From positions 2,989,430 to 3,053,429 of the forward strand of contig NZ_KB889967.1 of NCBI RefSeq assembly GCF_000372885.1: a stretch of 64,000 nucleotides of DNA, written 5' to 3'. The first letter of the stretch is position 1, and each line of letters begins with the position of its first letter. Shown in pieces: positions 17,804-25,908 of this stretch. The stretch comes from Methyloversatilis thermotolerans. Its GTDB lineage: Bacteria; Pseudomonadota; Gammaproteobacteria; Burkholderiales; Rhodocyclaceae. The notes under the pieces were generated by a model. The model saw only the letters and a list, made by a program, of their open reading frames with translations, made no database searches and had not been told where the DNA came from. The translations under genes were made by a program, and so were the position numbers.

Positions 17804-18862
17804 TCAAGCCATGCCAGGCGCGCGCCACAGCGGCGCCTCGTCCATCGCGGCGATCTGTTCGCGCAGTTCGAGGATGCGCGCTTCCCAGTAGCGCGGGGTG
17901 TCGAACCACGGGAAGGCGACCGGAAAGGCCGGATCCTGCCAGCGGCGCGCGATCCAGCCGCTGTGGTGGATGAGGCGCAGGGTGCGCAGCGCCTCGACCA
18001 GATGCAGTTCGCGCAGGTCGAACTCGCAGAACTCCTCGTAACCCGCCAGCACGTCGCCAAGCTGGCGCGCACGGTCCTCGCGATCGCCGGACAGCAGCAT
18101 CCACAGATCCTGAATGGCCGGCGCCATGCGGCTGTCGTCGAAATCGACGAAATGCGGCCCCTGCCCCTCCACCCACAGCATATTGCCGACATGACAATCG
18201 CCATGGGTGCGGATACGCGCCACCGCGCCGGCACGGTCGAAGGCGGCGCGCACGCCATCGAGCGCCTGCGCGACCACGCCGCGATACACCTTCTCGAGTT
18301 CGGGCGGCACGAAACCGCCGTCGAGTACAAATGCCGCGGGCTCCTCGCCGAAGCTGGCGATGTCCAGCGCCGGCCGGTGTGCGTACGGTCGCACGGCGCC
18401 GACCGCGTGGATGCGGCCCATGAAGCGGCCTATCCATTCCAGCGTGTCGCGCCGGTCCAGTTCGGGCGCCCGCCCGCCGCGGCGCGCGAACACCGCGAAG
18501 CGGTAGCCGCCATGGCGCGCCAGCGTGCCACCCGACGGCAGCACGAGCGGCGGGACGACCGGAATCTCGTGGCCGGCCAGTTCGAGGCAGAAGGCGTGTT
18601 CTTCCAGGATGGCGTCGTCGCTCCAGCGCGCCGGCCGGTAGAACTTGGCGATGACCGGCGGACCTTCATCCAGCCCGACCTGATAGACCCGGTTCTCGAA
18701 ACTGTTGAGCGCGAGCAGCCGGCCATCCACCGCATAGCCCGCCGACTCCAGCGCATCGAGCACGGTGTCGGGATCGAGGTCGGCATAAGGCTGCCCTGCG
18801 GACTGCTCCGACGGCTGGTCAGGGTCTGGCGCGGCCTTGTCGGCCGCCGTTGCATCGCTCAT
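17804..18862 (-). CDS. srkA: Stress response kinase SrkA (YihE/RdoA)
   Basis: The product has 352 residues of the APH/choline-kinase-like fold. The catalytic loop 'THGDCHVGNML' and metal-binding 'FVDFDD' are intact. 'SFENRVYQVG' near the start of the N-lobe is the nucleotide-binding region typical of SrkA. In E. coli SrkA is a Ser/Thr kinase that protects stressed cells and lies upstream of dsbA. ATG 18862 is used; a TTG 18 bases further upstream is possible. Neither has a clear ribosome site. The gene is divergent from queE. Confidence 0.85.
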   Translation of the reverse strand: MSDATAADKAAPDPDQPSEQSAGQPYADLDPDTVLDALESAGYAVDGRLLALNSFENRVYQVGLDEGPPVIAKFYRPARWSDDAILEEHAFCLELAGHEIPVVPPLVLPSGGTLARHGGYRFAVFARRGGRAPELDRRDTLEWIGRFMGRIHAVGAVRPYAHRPALDIASFGEEPAAFVLDGGFVPPELEKVYRGVVAQALDGVRAAFDRAGAVARIRTHGDCHVGNMLWVEGQGPHFVDFDDSRMAPAIQDLWMLLSGDREDRARQLGDVLAGYEEFCEFDLRELHLVEALRTLRLIHHSGWIARRWQDPAFPVAFPWFDTPRYWEARILELREQIAAMDEAPLWRAPGMA

Positions 18863-18881
18863 CGCATGGGAAAATTTCAAT

Positions 18882-18904
18882 AAACACGCTACCCTAACGT
18901 GTTT
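18882..18904. promoter_or_regulatory. Inverted repeat in the srkA/queE divergent region
   Basis: AAACACG (18882-18888) and CGTGTTT (18898-18904) form 7-bp arms around a nine-base CTACCCTAA loop. It lies 22 bases before the queE start and 20 bases from the srkA start. It could be an operator or an RNA hairpin. The A-rich tail expected of a preQ1-I riboswitch is missing. Confidence 0.4.
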
Positions 18905-18926
18905 TGCGCCATTTCTGGCATCGGTC

Positions 18927-19556
18927 GTGGCTTACCAGGTCAAGGAAATCTTCTACACGCTGCAGGGCGAGGGCCTGAACGCGGGTCGCGCCGCCGTTTT
19001 CTGTCGTTTCGCCGGCTGCAATCTGTGGAGCGGGCGTGAGGCGGACCGCGCGAGCGCACAGTGCCGCTTCTGCGACACCGACTTCGTCGGTACCGACGGC
19101 ACGCTGGGCGGCCGCTACGACGCGGAAGCGCTGGCCGACGCCATTGCGTCCTGCTGGCAGGGGCAGGGCGGCGCGCACCTCGCCGTGCTCACCGGTGGCG
19201 AACCGCTGCTGCAGGTGGACGCGCCGCTGATCGCCGCGCTGCATGCGCGCGGCTTCGAAATCGCGGTGGAAACCAATGGCACGCTGATCGCCCCGGACGG
19301 GCTGGACTGGATCTGCGTCAGCCCCAAGGCCGGCAATCCGGTGCTGCAGACACGCGGGCATGAACTGAAGGTCGTGGTGCCACAGCCCGGACTGGATCTG
19401 GCGGCGATGGAAAGCTGGGATTTCCGCCACTTCCTGGTGCAGCCGATGGACAATGCGGCGGTGGCCGACAATACGCGCTGGGCCATCGCCTGGTGCCTGC
19501 AGAACCCGCGCTGGAGGCTGTCCTTCCAGACGCACAAGGCGGTCGGCCTGCGCTGA
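18927..19556 (+). CDS. queE: 7-carboxy-7-deazaguanine synthase QueE
   Basis: The product is a 209-residue radical SAM enzyme converting 6-carboxy-tetrahydropterin to 7-carboxy-7-deazaguanine, a step to queuosine. The cluster-binding cysteines follow the rare CX14CX2C pattern (C31, C46, C49), as in Burkholderia-type QueE, instead of CX3CX2C. 'TLQGEG' and 'LTGGEPLL' are further family motifs. GTG 18927 is chosen because 'AYQVKEIFYTLQGEG' is the usual N-terminus; upstream in-frame codons would add 30 unlikely residues. queD follows 29 bp later, forming a queuosine pair. Confidence 0.93.
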   Translation: MAYQVKEIFYTLQGEGLNAGRAAVFCRFAGCNLWSGREADRASAQCRFCDTDFVGTDGTLGGRYDAEALADAIASCWQGQGGAHLAVLTGGEPLLQVDAPLIAALHARGFEIAVETNGTLIAPDGLDWICVSPKAGNPVLQTRGHELKVVVPQPGLDLAAMESWDFRHFLVQPMDNAAVADNTRWAIAWCLQNPRWRLSFQTHKAVGLR

Positions 19557-19585
19557 ACCGTCCGTTTCTTTCCGGATGTCATCGA

Positions 19586-19951
19586 ATGCTTGTTGAACTG
19601 AGCCAGCGCTTCTTCTTCGAAGCCGCCCACACCCTGCACCGCAAGGTGGAGACCGAATCCAGCCTGCGCATCCATGGCCACACCTATCATGCCGAGGTGA
19701 CGCTGCGCGGCGAACCGGATCCGGCCAGCGGCATGCTGATGGATCTGGCGCTGTTCCGCGCCGAGCTGGCGCGCGTACGCGAGCAGCTCGACCACCGCTT
19801 CCTCGACGAGGTGGAGGGCATCGGTCCGGCCACGCTGGAAAACCTCTGTCACTACCTGTGGCGCGAACTGGCGCCGGTGCTGCCGCAACTGGCGCGGGTG
19901 ACGGTGGAACGACAGGCTTCCGGCGACAAATGCTCGCTGTCCGCGTGCTGA
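19586..19951 (+). CDS. queD: QueD-family 6-carboxytetrahydropterin synthase-like protein lacking the catalytic Cys
   Basis: The product has 121 residues of the PTPS/QueD fold. Zinc ligands are visible as H15 and H30/H32 in 'RIHGHTYH'. The His of 'QLDHRFLDE' and the late Glu of 'TVERQASGDKC' are kept. The catalytic Cys that lies four residues before the HGH motif in QueD and PTPS-I is replaced by Ser26. Context (29 bp after queE) still argues for queuosine precursor synthesis. It may be a variant with a different general base, or another QueD may exist elsewhere in the genome. Confidence 0.8.
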   Translation: MLVELSQRFFFEAAHTLHRKVETESSLRIHGHTYHAEVTLRGEPDPASGMLMDLALFRAELARVREQLDHRFLDEVEGIGPATLENLCHYLWRELAPVLPQLARVTVERQASGDKCSLSAC

Positions 19952-19973
19952 CACGGACGCGCCGTTTCCCGGA

Positions 19974-22076
19974 ATGACCGCATTCCAGCGTCGCGGATAC
20001 CCGGCTCGCCGCACCGCGCTGCGCGGCGCCCGCTATTCCTTCCTGTTCGCGCTGGCCGTGATGACCACGCTGCCGGCAAGGGCGATGGCGCCGGATTTCG
20101 ATACGGTCAGGGCGGCCTGGCGCTCGTCCGAGGCGCGCCTGCTGGATCGCCACGGACAGCCGCTGGCCGAACTGCGTCTGGATTTCAGCGAGCGCCGGCT
20201 GGACTGGGTGGATGCGCGGACGCTGTCGCCACCTCTGGTGCGCGCGCTGCTGGTGGCCGAGGACAAGCGCTTTCTCGAACACAGCGGCGTGGACTGGACG
20301 GCGCTGGCCGGCGCCACCTGGGACAATATCTGGCGCACGCTGGAGGGCCGCCGCCCGCGCGGCGCGTCCACGCTGACCATGCAGCTCGCCGGGTTGATCG
20401 ATCCGGCGCTGAGCCTGCAGGGCAAGCGCCGCAGCGTCGGTCAGAAGTGGGACCAGGCCGCGGCCGCACGCGATATCGAACGGCGCTGGAACAAGGCGCA
20501 GATACTCGAAGCCTATTTCAATCTGGCCCCGTTCCGCGGCGAGCTGCGCGGCATTTCGGCGGCCAGCCACGGCCTGTTCGGCAAGGATCCGGGCAGCATC
20601 GATGCGCGCGAAGCGGTCGTGCTGGCCGCCCTGTTGCGCGGTCCGAACGCACCACCGGAACGCGTCGCACGCCGCGCCTGCGCGGTGGCGAAGCGGCTCA
20701 GTCCGCCGCCGCCGTGCGAGGCGCTGCAGGCGCTCGCCGAACGCACGCTGAGTCAGCGCTACCGACTGGAGCCGCGCTGGCAGGACGCTCTGCCACTGGC
20801 GCGACGCCTGCTGCGTACGCCGGGCGAACGACGCACCACCACGCTGGATGTGCGGCTGCAGAAGAAGACGCTGGACGCGCTGGGCAGCGCCCGCCGCGAC
20901 GCGGCAGCGATCGTGCTGGACAACCTGACCGGCGAGGCGCTGGCCTGGGTGGGCGGCGAGGACAACGATGCGGTGGTGCGCCGGCTGCCGGCGGGCAGCG
21001 CGATCCAGCCCTTCCTCTACGGACTTGCACTGGAACAGCGCTGGATCAGCGCCGCCAGCGTGCTCGACGACAGCCCGACGCTGCTGGCCCTGCCGGCACG
21101 TCCGGCTGCGGGCGAAGGCAGCGGTCGCCTGCTCAGCGTGCGCAGCGCACTGTCGCGCAGCGCCGAGTTCCCGGCGCTGCGCCTGCGTGCCATGGTGGGC
21201 GACGAGGCACTGGCGCAGCGACTGCGTCAGCTCGAACTGGAGAGCAGTGCGGGCAGCGTGCGTGCCGCCCTGCCCGATCTGGCGAACGCCTATCGCGCGC
21301 TCGCCAACGAGGGACTGTGGAGTCCCTGGCTGCTCGAGCCGGTGTCATCGCCGAGTGAAGGCGCCGGCAGCGAGCGGCGCGTGTGGTCGCCCGCAGTGGC
21401 CTGGCTGATCGGCGACCTGCTGTCCAGCCGCAGCTCGCAGGCGAACGGCGGCGAGCGCAGGCTCGGGTTCGCCCGCGCGCACGGACGCAGCAGCGATGGC
21501 GGCACCCACTGGACCATAGGCTGGACGCGGCGCTACACGATCGCTGTGCGCGGCAGCCAGCCGATCGAAGGTCTGTGGCAGTCGGTGGCGCAGGCGGTGG
21601 ATCCGCTGCCGCAGGAGGGCCTGCCTCCGCCGGCCGGACTGGAACGCACACGTGTGCATTTCGAACCCGACATCGAACCCGAACGCGATGAATTCTTCCT
21701 GCCGGGCACGCGCCAGGCCTTCGTCGATGCCACGCACGATCTGCCGGACGGACGGCCACGCATCGTGCTGCCGGCACCCGGGGTCAAGCTGGTGAGCGCG
21801 GCCATTCCCGGCGGACGGCAGCCACTGCTGTTCGAAGCGCGGCCGCCGCAGCCCGGTCTGGTGTGGCACATCAATGGCGAACGCGTGCCGGCGGTGGAAG
21901 GGCGCGCGCTGTGGGCGCCACGGCCGGGCCGGCACCGGCTGGTGCTGGAGGATGCGACCGGACTGCAGATCGAGGCGACCGAATTCGAAATCCGGCTCGA
22001 GCACCCGACGGCAGACACGCTCAGCGCGCTGCCGGCGCCTCGTACACCACCTGGCCCGACACCAGCGTCGCGCTGA
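19974..22076 (+). CDS. pbpC: PBP1C-like peptidoglycan glycosyltransferase, degenerate transpeptidase
   Basis: The product has 700 residues. A signal anchor (about 20-38) precedes a GT51 domain with the catalytic Glu in 'AEDKRF' (E96) and 'RGASTLTMQLA' (129-139), so glycan polymerisation looks intact. The transpeptidase domain (about 285-540) has lost its active site: SxxK reads S342-A-I-Q345, the SxN motif is not recognisable, and the KTG box is replaced ('ARAHGRSSDGG'). A C-terminal PBP1C-type domain (about 620-690) remains. The 3' end overlaps the convergent pyrX gene by 56 bases. It is probably a monofunctional glycosyltransferase. Confidence 0.88.
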   Translation: MTAFQRRGYPARRTALRGARYSFLFALAVMTTLPARAMAPDFDTVRAAWRSSEARLLDRHGQPLAELRLDFSERRLDWVDARTLSPPLVRALLVAEDKRFLEHSGVDWTALAGATWDNIWRTLEGRRPRGASTLTMQLAGLIDPALSLQGKRRSVGQKWDQAAAARDIERRWNKAQILEAYFNLAPFRGELRGISAASHGLFGKDPGSIDAREAVVLAALLRGPNAPPERVARRACAVAKRLSPPPPCEALQALAERTLSQRYRLEPRWQDALPLARRLLRTPGERRTTTLDVRLQKKTLDALGSARRDAAAIVLDNLTGEALAWVGGEDNDAVVRRLPAGSAIQPFLYGLALEQRWISAASVLDDSPTLLALPARPAAGEGSGRLLSVRSALSRSAEFPALRLRAMVGDEALAQRLRQLELESSAGSVRAALPDLANAYRALANEGLWSPWLLEPVSSPSEGAGSERRVWSPAVAWLIGDLLSSRSSQANGGERRLGFARAHGRSSDGGTHWTIGWTRRYTIAVRGSQPIEGLWQSVAQAVDPLPQEGLPPPAGLERTRVHFEPDIEPERDEFFLPGTRQAFVDATHDLPDGRPRIVLPAPGVKLVSAAIPGGRQPLLFEARPPQPGLVWHINGERVPAVEGRALWAPRPGRHRLVLEDATGLQIEATEFEIRLEHPTADTLSALPAPRTPPGPTPASR

Positions 22077-23307
22077 CGCGGCCGAGCACCTCGCGGCCCA
22101 GCCAGGGCGTGTTCTTGCCCTGGCTGCGCAGGGATTCCCGCGTGATGCGCAGCGGCGCCTCCGGATCGAAAATGCACACATCGGCGGCGCTGCCCACGCG
22201 CAGATGGCCGGCATCCAGCCCGAGCACCCGCGCCGCATCGGACGTGATGCGCGCCAGCGCGAGCGACAATGGCAACTGCATTTCACGCGCCCAGGCCAGC
22301 GTCAGCGGCAGCAACAGCTCCAGGCCGGTGGTACCCGGTTCCGCTTCGGCGAATGGCACCTGCTTGGCATCGTCATCCACCGGCGTGTGGTCGGAACACA
22401 GCGCATCGATGCGGCCGTCGGCCAGCGCGGCGCGCAGCGCCTCGCGGTCGAACTGGGCGCGCAGCGGCGGCACGGTGCGGCACTGCGGATCGAAATAGCC
22501 GATGTCCACATCGCACAGATGCAGCGCGTGGATGGCGACGTCGCAGCTTACCTGCATGCCATCCAGCCTGGCCTGGTCGATCAGCATGAGGCCGGCACGG
22601 CTGGAAATGCGGGTCAGGTGCAGCTTGCAGCCGGTGGACCGCGCAAGCTGAAGCAACCGGCCTATGGCCAGCGTTTCCGCGAGCACCGGAATGCCCACCA
22701 GTCCGAGCCGGGCCGCGATCTCGCCATCGTGCGCCACCCCGCCTGCGGCCAGATGCGGGTCGGTCGGCTGCAGCCAGACGGTGTAACCGAAGGTGGCCGC
22801 GTACTGCATGGCGCGGAACAGCACCTGGCTGTTGTCGACCGAAGAATTGGCCTGACTGAAGGCGATGCAGCCGGCATCGGTCAGTTCGCCCATCTCGGTC
22901 AGCCGCTCGCCCTTCAGGCCCACGGTCAGCGCGCCATGCGGATAGACATGGGCGAGGTTGAGCATGCGCGCGCGATGCTTGAGCATTTCCACCAGACCGG
23001 GTTCATCGAGCACCGGGTCGGTATCCGGCGGGCAGGCCAGGCTGGTGACGCCGCCGGCCACTGCGGCCGCCATTTCCGATTCCAGCGTGGCGCGGTATTC
23101 CTGCCCCGGCTCGCGCAGCCGCGCGCACAGATCGATCAGCCCGGGCGCCACCACCTGGCCCCGCGCGTCGACCACCCGGTTGGCATGGAAGCCGTCCGGG
23201 GCCGTGCCCAGCGCCACCACCTTGCCGGCGGCAATGAACACATCGGTCGGTGCATCGATGTCCTGCGCCGGGTCGACGAGCCGGCCACCCCTGATATGGA
23301 TCTTCAT
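22021..23307 (-). CDS. pyrX: Noncatalytic dihydroorotase homologue PyrX (PyrC')
   Basis: The product has 428 residues of the class I dihydroorotase fold. The metal-binding HxH after 'PGLIDL' is replaced by C61-A-R63, and the later DHAPH motif reads 'DHTPV', so it should not bind zinc or hydrolyse dihydroorotate. In Pseudomonas an equivalent inactive PyrC' is a structural partner of aspartate transcarbamoylase. The start overlaps the pyrB stop by four bases (ATGA), which supports that role. An active pyrC should exist elsewhere in the genome. Confidence 0.88.
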   Translation of the reverse strand: MKIHIRGGRLVDPAQDIDAPTDVFIAAGKVVALGTAPDGFHANRVVDARGQVVAPGLIDLCARLREPGQEYRATLESEMAAAVAGGVTSLACPPDTDPVLDEPGLVEMLKHRARMLNLAHVYPHGALTVGLKGERLTEMGELTDAGCIAFSQANSSVDNSQVLFRAMQYAATFGYTVWLQPTDPHLAAGGVAHDGEIAARLGLVGIPVLAETLAIGRLLQLARSTGCKLHLTRISSRAGLMLIDQARLDGMQVSCDVAIHALHLCDVDIGYFDPQCRTVPPLRAQFDREALRAALADGRIDALCSDHTPVDDDAKQVPFAEAEPGTTGLELLLPLTLAWAREMQLPLSLALARITSDAARVLGLDAGHLRVGSAADVCIFDPEAPLRITRESLRSQGKNTPWLGREVLGRVSATLVSGQVVYEAPAAR

Positions 23308-24272
23308 GCGTTTCCTCCGCCCAGCATGGCCATCACCGCCATGCGCACCGCGATGCCGAAGGTGACCTGGGGCAGGATGACGGCCTGACGGCCATCGGCC
23401 ACCGCCGAATCGATCTCGACGCCGCGGTTCATCGGGCCCGGATGCAGCACGATGGCATCCGGCCTGGCGAGTGCGAGCTTGTCCTCGGTCAGGCCGAAGA
23501 ACTTGAAATACTCCTGCGCGCTGGGCAGCAGCGAACCCTGCATGCGTTCGTTCTGCAGCCGCAGCATCATCACCACGTCGACGTCGCGCAGGCCTTCGCG
23601 CATGTCGTTGAACACGCGGCAGCCGAGGCGCTCGATGTCGTGCGGCAGCAGCGTCTTCGGCGCAATCGCGCGCAGATCGGGCACGCCCAGCGTGGTGAGC
23701 GCATGGATCTGGCTGCGCGCCACGCGCGAATGCAGGATGTCGCCGACGATGGCCACGGACAGTTGCGTGAAGTCGCGCTTGTAGTGGCGGATGGTGTACA
23801 TGTCGAGCAGGCCCTGGGTCGGGTGCGCGTGGCGCCCGTCGCCGGCATTCACCACATGGATGTGGTCGCGCCCGGTGGCTTCGAGATGCTGTGCGATCAG
23901 GTAGGGGGCGCCGCTCGACGCGTGGCGCACGACGAACATGTCGGCCTGCATGGCCGCCAGATTGTCCACCGTGTCGAGCAGGGTTTCGCCCTTGTTGGTC
24001 GAACTGGTCGCGATGTTCAGGTTGATCACGTCGGCCGACAGGCGCTTGGCGGCAATTTCGAAGGTGGTGCGGGTACGCGTGCTGTTCTCGAAGAACAGGT
24101 TGAACACACTCTTGCCGCGCAGCAGCGGCACCTTCTTCACCTCGCGCTCGGCCACGCCGGCGAAGGGTTCGGCGGTGTCGAGGATGCGCGTGATCACGTC
24201 GCGCGGCAGGCCCTCGGTGGTGAGCAGGTGCTGCAGCTCGCCGTGCTTGTTCAGTTGCGGATTGCGCGCCAT
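23304..24272 (-). CDS. pyrB: Aspartate carbamoyltransferase catalytic subunit
   Basis: The product has 322 residues. It condenses carbamoyl phosphate and aspartate to carbamoyl aspartate in pyrimidine synthesis. The carbamoyl-phosphate loop '[13 protein letters not shown]' and the 'HPTQGLLDM' and 'HPGPMNRG' motifs are intact. ATG 24272 follows GGAG with five-base spacing, two bases after the pyrR stop; a GTG at 24278 would overlap that stop. With pyrX downstream it likely forms the dodecameric ATCase/pseudo-dihydroorotase complex. Confidence 0.95.
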   Translation of the reverse strand: MARNPQLNKHGELQHLLTTEGLPRDVITRILDTAEPFAGVAEREVKKVPLLRGKSVFNLFFENSTRTRTTFEIAAKRLSADVINLNIATSSTNKGETLLDTVDNLAAMQADMFVVRHASSGAPYLIAQHLEATGRDHIHVVNAGDGRHAHPTQGLLDMYTIRHYKRDFTQLSVAIVGDILHSRVARSQIHALTTLGVPDLRAIAPKTLLPHDIERLGCRVFNDMREGLRDVDVVMMLRLQNERMQGSLLPSAQEYFKFFGLTEDKLALARPDAIVLHPGPMNRGVEIDSAVADGRQAVILPQVTFGIAVRMAVMAMLGGGNA

Positions 24273-24274
24273 GT

Positions 24275-24772
24275 TCACTCCGTATCCGGGGCCAGTCGCA
24301 GCAGGAGGCGGTCGTCCTCCTGTGCGAGCTTGACGCGCTGGCCGTCGGGCGGCATGTATCGGGTCGCGCAGTAGGTCGGCGCCACCGGCAACTGGCGACC
24401 GCCGCGGTCGATCAGCACCGCCAGTTCCACCCGCTGCGGGCGGCCGTAGTCGAACAGTTCGTTCAGCGCGGCGCGCACCGTGCGGCCGGTGTGCAGCACG
24501 TCATCCACCAGCACCAGGTGGCGCCCTTCCACATCGAAGGGCAGGCTGGAGCTGCGGGTGTCGCGCGCCAGGCCGCGCTGGGCGTAATCGTCGCGATAGA
24601 AGCTCACGTCGAGCGCACCGGGGGGCTGGGTGAGCCCCAGCTGCGCGTGCAGGCGCTGGGCCACCCACACACCGCCGGTGTGCAGACCGACCAGCGCGGT
24701 GTCGGGCGTGACATGCGGGCGCATCTGCTCGGCCAGTCCGGCGAGCAGGGCTTCTGCGTCAGGCAGTGACAT
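24275..24772 (-). CDS. pyrR: PyrR-type uracil phosphoribosyltransferase / pyrimidine regulator
   Basis: The product has 165 residues. The PRPP-binding loop '[13 protein letters not shown]' is intact. PyrR has uracil phosphoribosyltransferase activity and in many bacteria regulates pyr mRNA. It lies between ruvX and pyrB and overlaps the ruvX 3' end by 14 bases. No PyrR RNA-binding hairpin is evident in the leader of this operon, so the regulatory role here is unproven. Confidence 0.92.
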   Translation of the reverse strand: MSLPDAEALLAGLAEQMRPHVTPDTALVGLHTGGVWVAQRLHAQLGLTQPPGALDVSFYRDDYAQRGLARDTRSSSLPFDVEGRHLVLVDDVLHTGRTVRAALNELFDYGRPQRVELAVLIDRGGRQLPVAPTYCATRYMPPDGQRVKLAQEDDRLLLRLAPDTE

Positions 24773-25211
24773 CGAAATAGTCCTTCAGGATGAGCTGGGC
24801 CGCATGCGCGTCCAGTTGTTTCTTGCGCTCGCGCCAGTCCTTCATGGCGCGGCCGCCTTGATCGCGCAATTGCGCGTCCGCTTCGGTCGAGGTGTAGCGC
24901 TCGTCCTGCAAAGCCACCGGCAGCCGGTAGCGCCCTTCGAGCTGGCGTGCGAAACGTTGCGCGCGCGCCGTCATGTCGTGCGGCAGGCCGTCGGCGCTCA
25001 GCGGCAGGCCGACCACCAGCAGCACCGGCTTCCATTCGTCAAGCAGCGCTGCGATGCCGGACCAGCGCGCATCGTTGCTTGCCGCCTCCAGCGTGGTGAG
25101 CGGAGAAGCGGTGCGCAGCTCGCATTCGCCGACCGCGACACCGATGCGCTTCTCGCCGAAATCGAATGCAAGCACGGATCCGCGCGCGGGCAGCACGGCC
25201 GGATCAGGCAT
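24759..25211 (-). CDS. ruvX: RuvX/YqgF RNase H-like nuclease
   Basis: The product has 150 residues of the RNase H-like fold. '[15 protein letters not shown]' holds the first catalytic Asp, '[10 protein letters not shown]' is the family hallmark, and 'DERYTSTEA' holds the Glu/Thr-Ser motif. YqgF is linked to 16S rRNA 5' maturation and to Holliday junction processing. It overlaps algH upstream by 8 bases and pyrR downstream by 14, so it is in one tightly packed operon. ATG 25211 is chosen because the family N-terminus begins just after it. Confidence 0.92.
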   Translation of the reverse strand: MPDPAVLPARGSVLAFDFGEKRIGVAVGECELRTASPLTTLEAASNDARWSGIAALLDEWKPVLLVVGLPLSADGLPHDMTARAQRFARQLEGRYRLPVALQDERYTSTEADAQLRDQGGRAMKDWRERKKQLDAHAAQLILKDYFDVTA

Positions 25212-25782
25212 GCCCCGCCACGTCCGACAGCGTCGCGTAATCGACGCCCAGCAGCTGCATGGCAGCCACCAGACGCTCTTCCGGCGGAAGGGCGAAAATG
25301 ATCTGCGGATCGGCACGCACGGTAAGCCATGCGTTCTGCGCCAGTTCCCACTCGATCTGGCCCGCCTGCCAGCCGGCATAGCCCAGCGTCACCAGCACGT
25401 CGTCCGGCTCGTGCTCGCCACCCAGCGCCTGCAGGACGTCGCGCGACGAGGTGAGCGCGAGGCCGTTGCCGATGTCGATCGAGGACTGGAAGTCGCCGAT
25501 CGGCCGGTGCAGCACGAAGCCGCGGTCGGTCTGCACCGGCCCGCCGAAATACACCGGCTGGCCCTGGAAGCGCGGCGATTCGAGCGTGAGGTCGATGCGC
25601 TCGAACAGGTCATCCAGCGACATGTCGATCGGCTTGTTCACGATCACGCCGAGCGCGCCCTGTTCATTGTGTTCGCACACCAGGGTGAGCGTACGCGAAA
25701 AGTTCTTGTCGACCATGGCGGGCATGGCGATCAGGAAGTGTCCGGTCAGGTCGACCGTGGGCGTCGTGGGATGGGAAGACAT
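25204..25782 (-). CDS. algH: YqgE/AlgH family protein
   Basis: The product has 192 residues. Family landmarks are 'TGHFLIAMP', '[20 protein letters not shown]', 'VYFGGPV' and '[15 protein letters not shown]'. AlgH/YqgE folds as a small alpha/beta protein; its biochemical role is not established, although in Pseudomonas it was first linked to alginate control. It is the first gene of the algH-ruvX-pyrR-pyrB-pyrX operon, the same order as in Pseudomonas. Confidence 0.93.
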   Translation of the reverse strand: MSSHPTTPTVDLTGHFLIAMPAMVDKNFSRTLTLVCEHNEQGALGVIVNKPIDMSLDDLFERIDLTLESPRFQGQPVYFGGPVQTDRGFVLHRPIGDFQSSIDIGNGLALTSSRDVLQALGGEHEPDDVLVTLGYAGWQAGQIEWELAQNAWLTVRADPQIIFALPPEERLVAAMQLLGVDYATLSDVAGHA

Positions 25783-25908
25783 GGGATGATTTTATCCGTT
25801 TGGGGCGCCTGTCGCGAACCGCATGTCCCGAGCGCGCTCCAAGGGGCCGTTCCGGTCCGGCAAGTCGGACCGCGCCCACCCTTTCGTCGTCACCCGGATC
25901 CGAGTTTC

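Noticed and set aside
18882-18926. A preQ1-I riboswitch before queE
   Set aside because: The hairpin lacks the A-rich tail and loop sequence required for the pseudoknot; recorded only as an inverted repeat.
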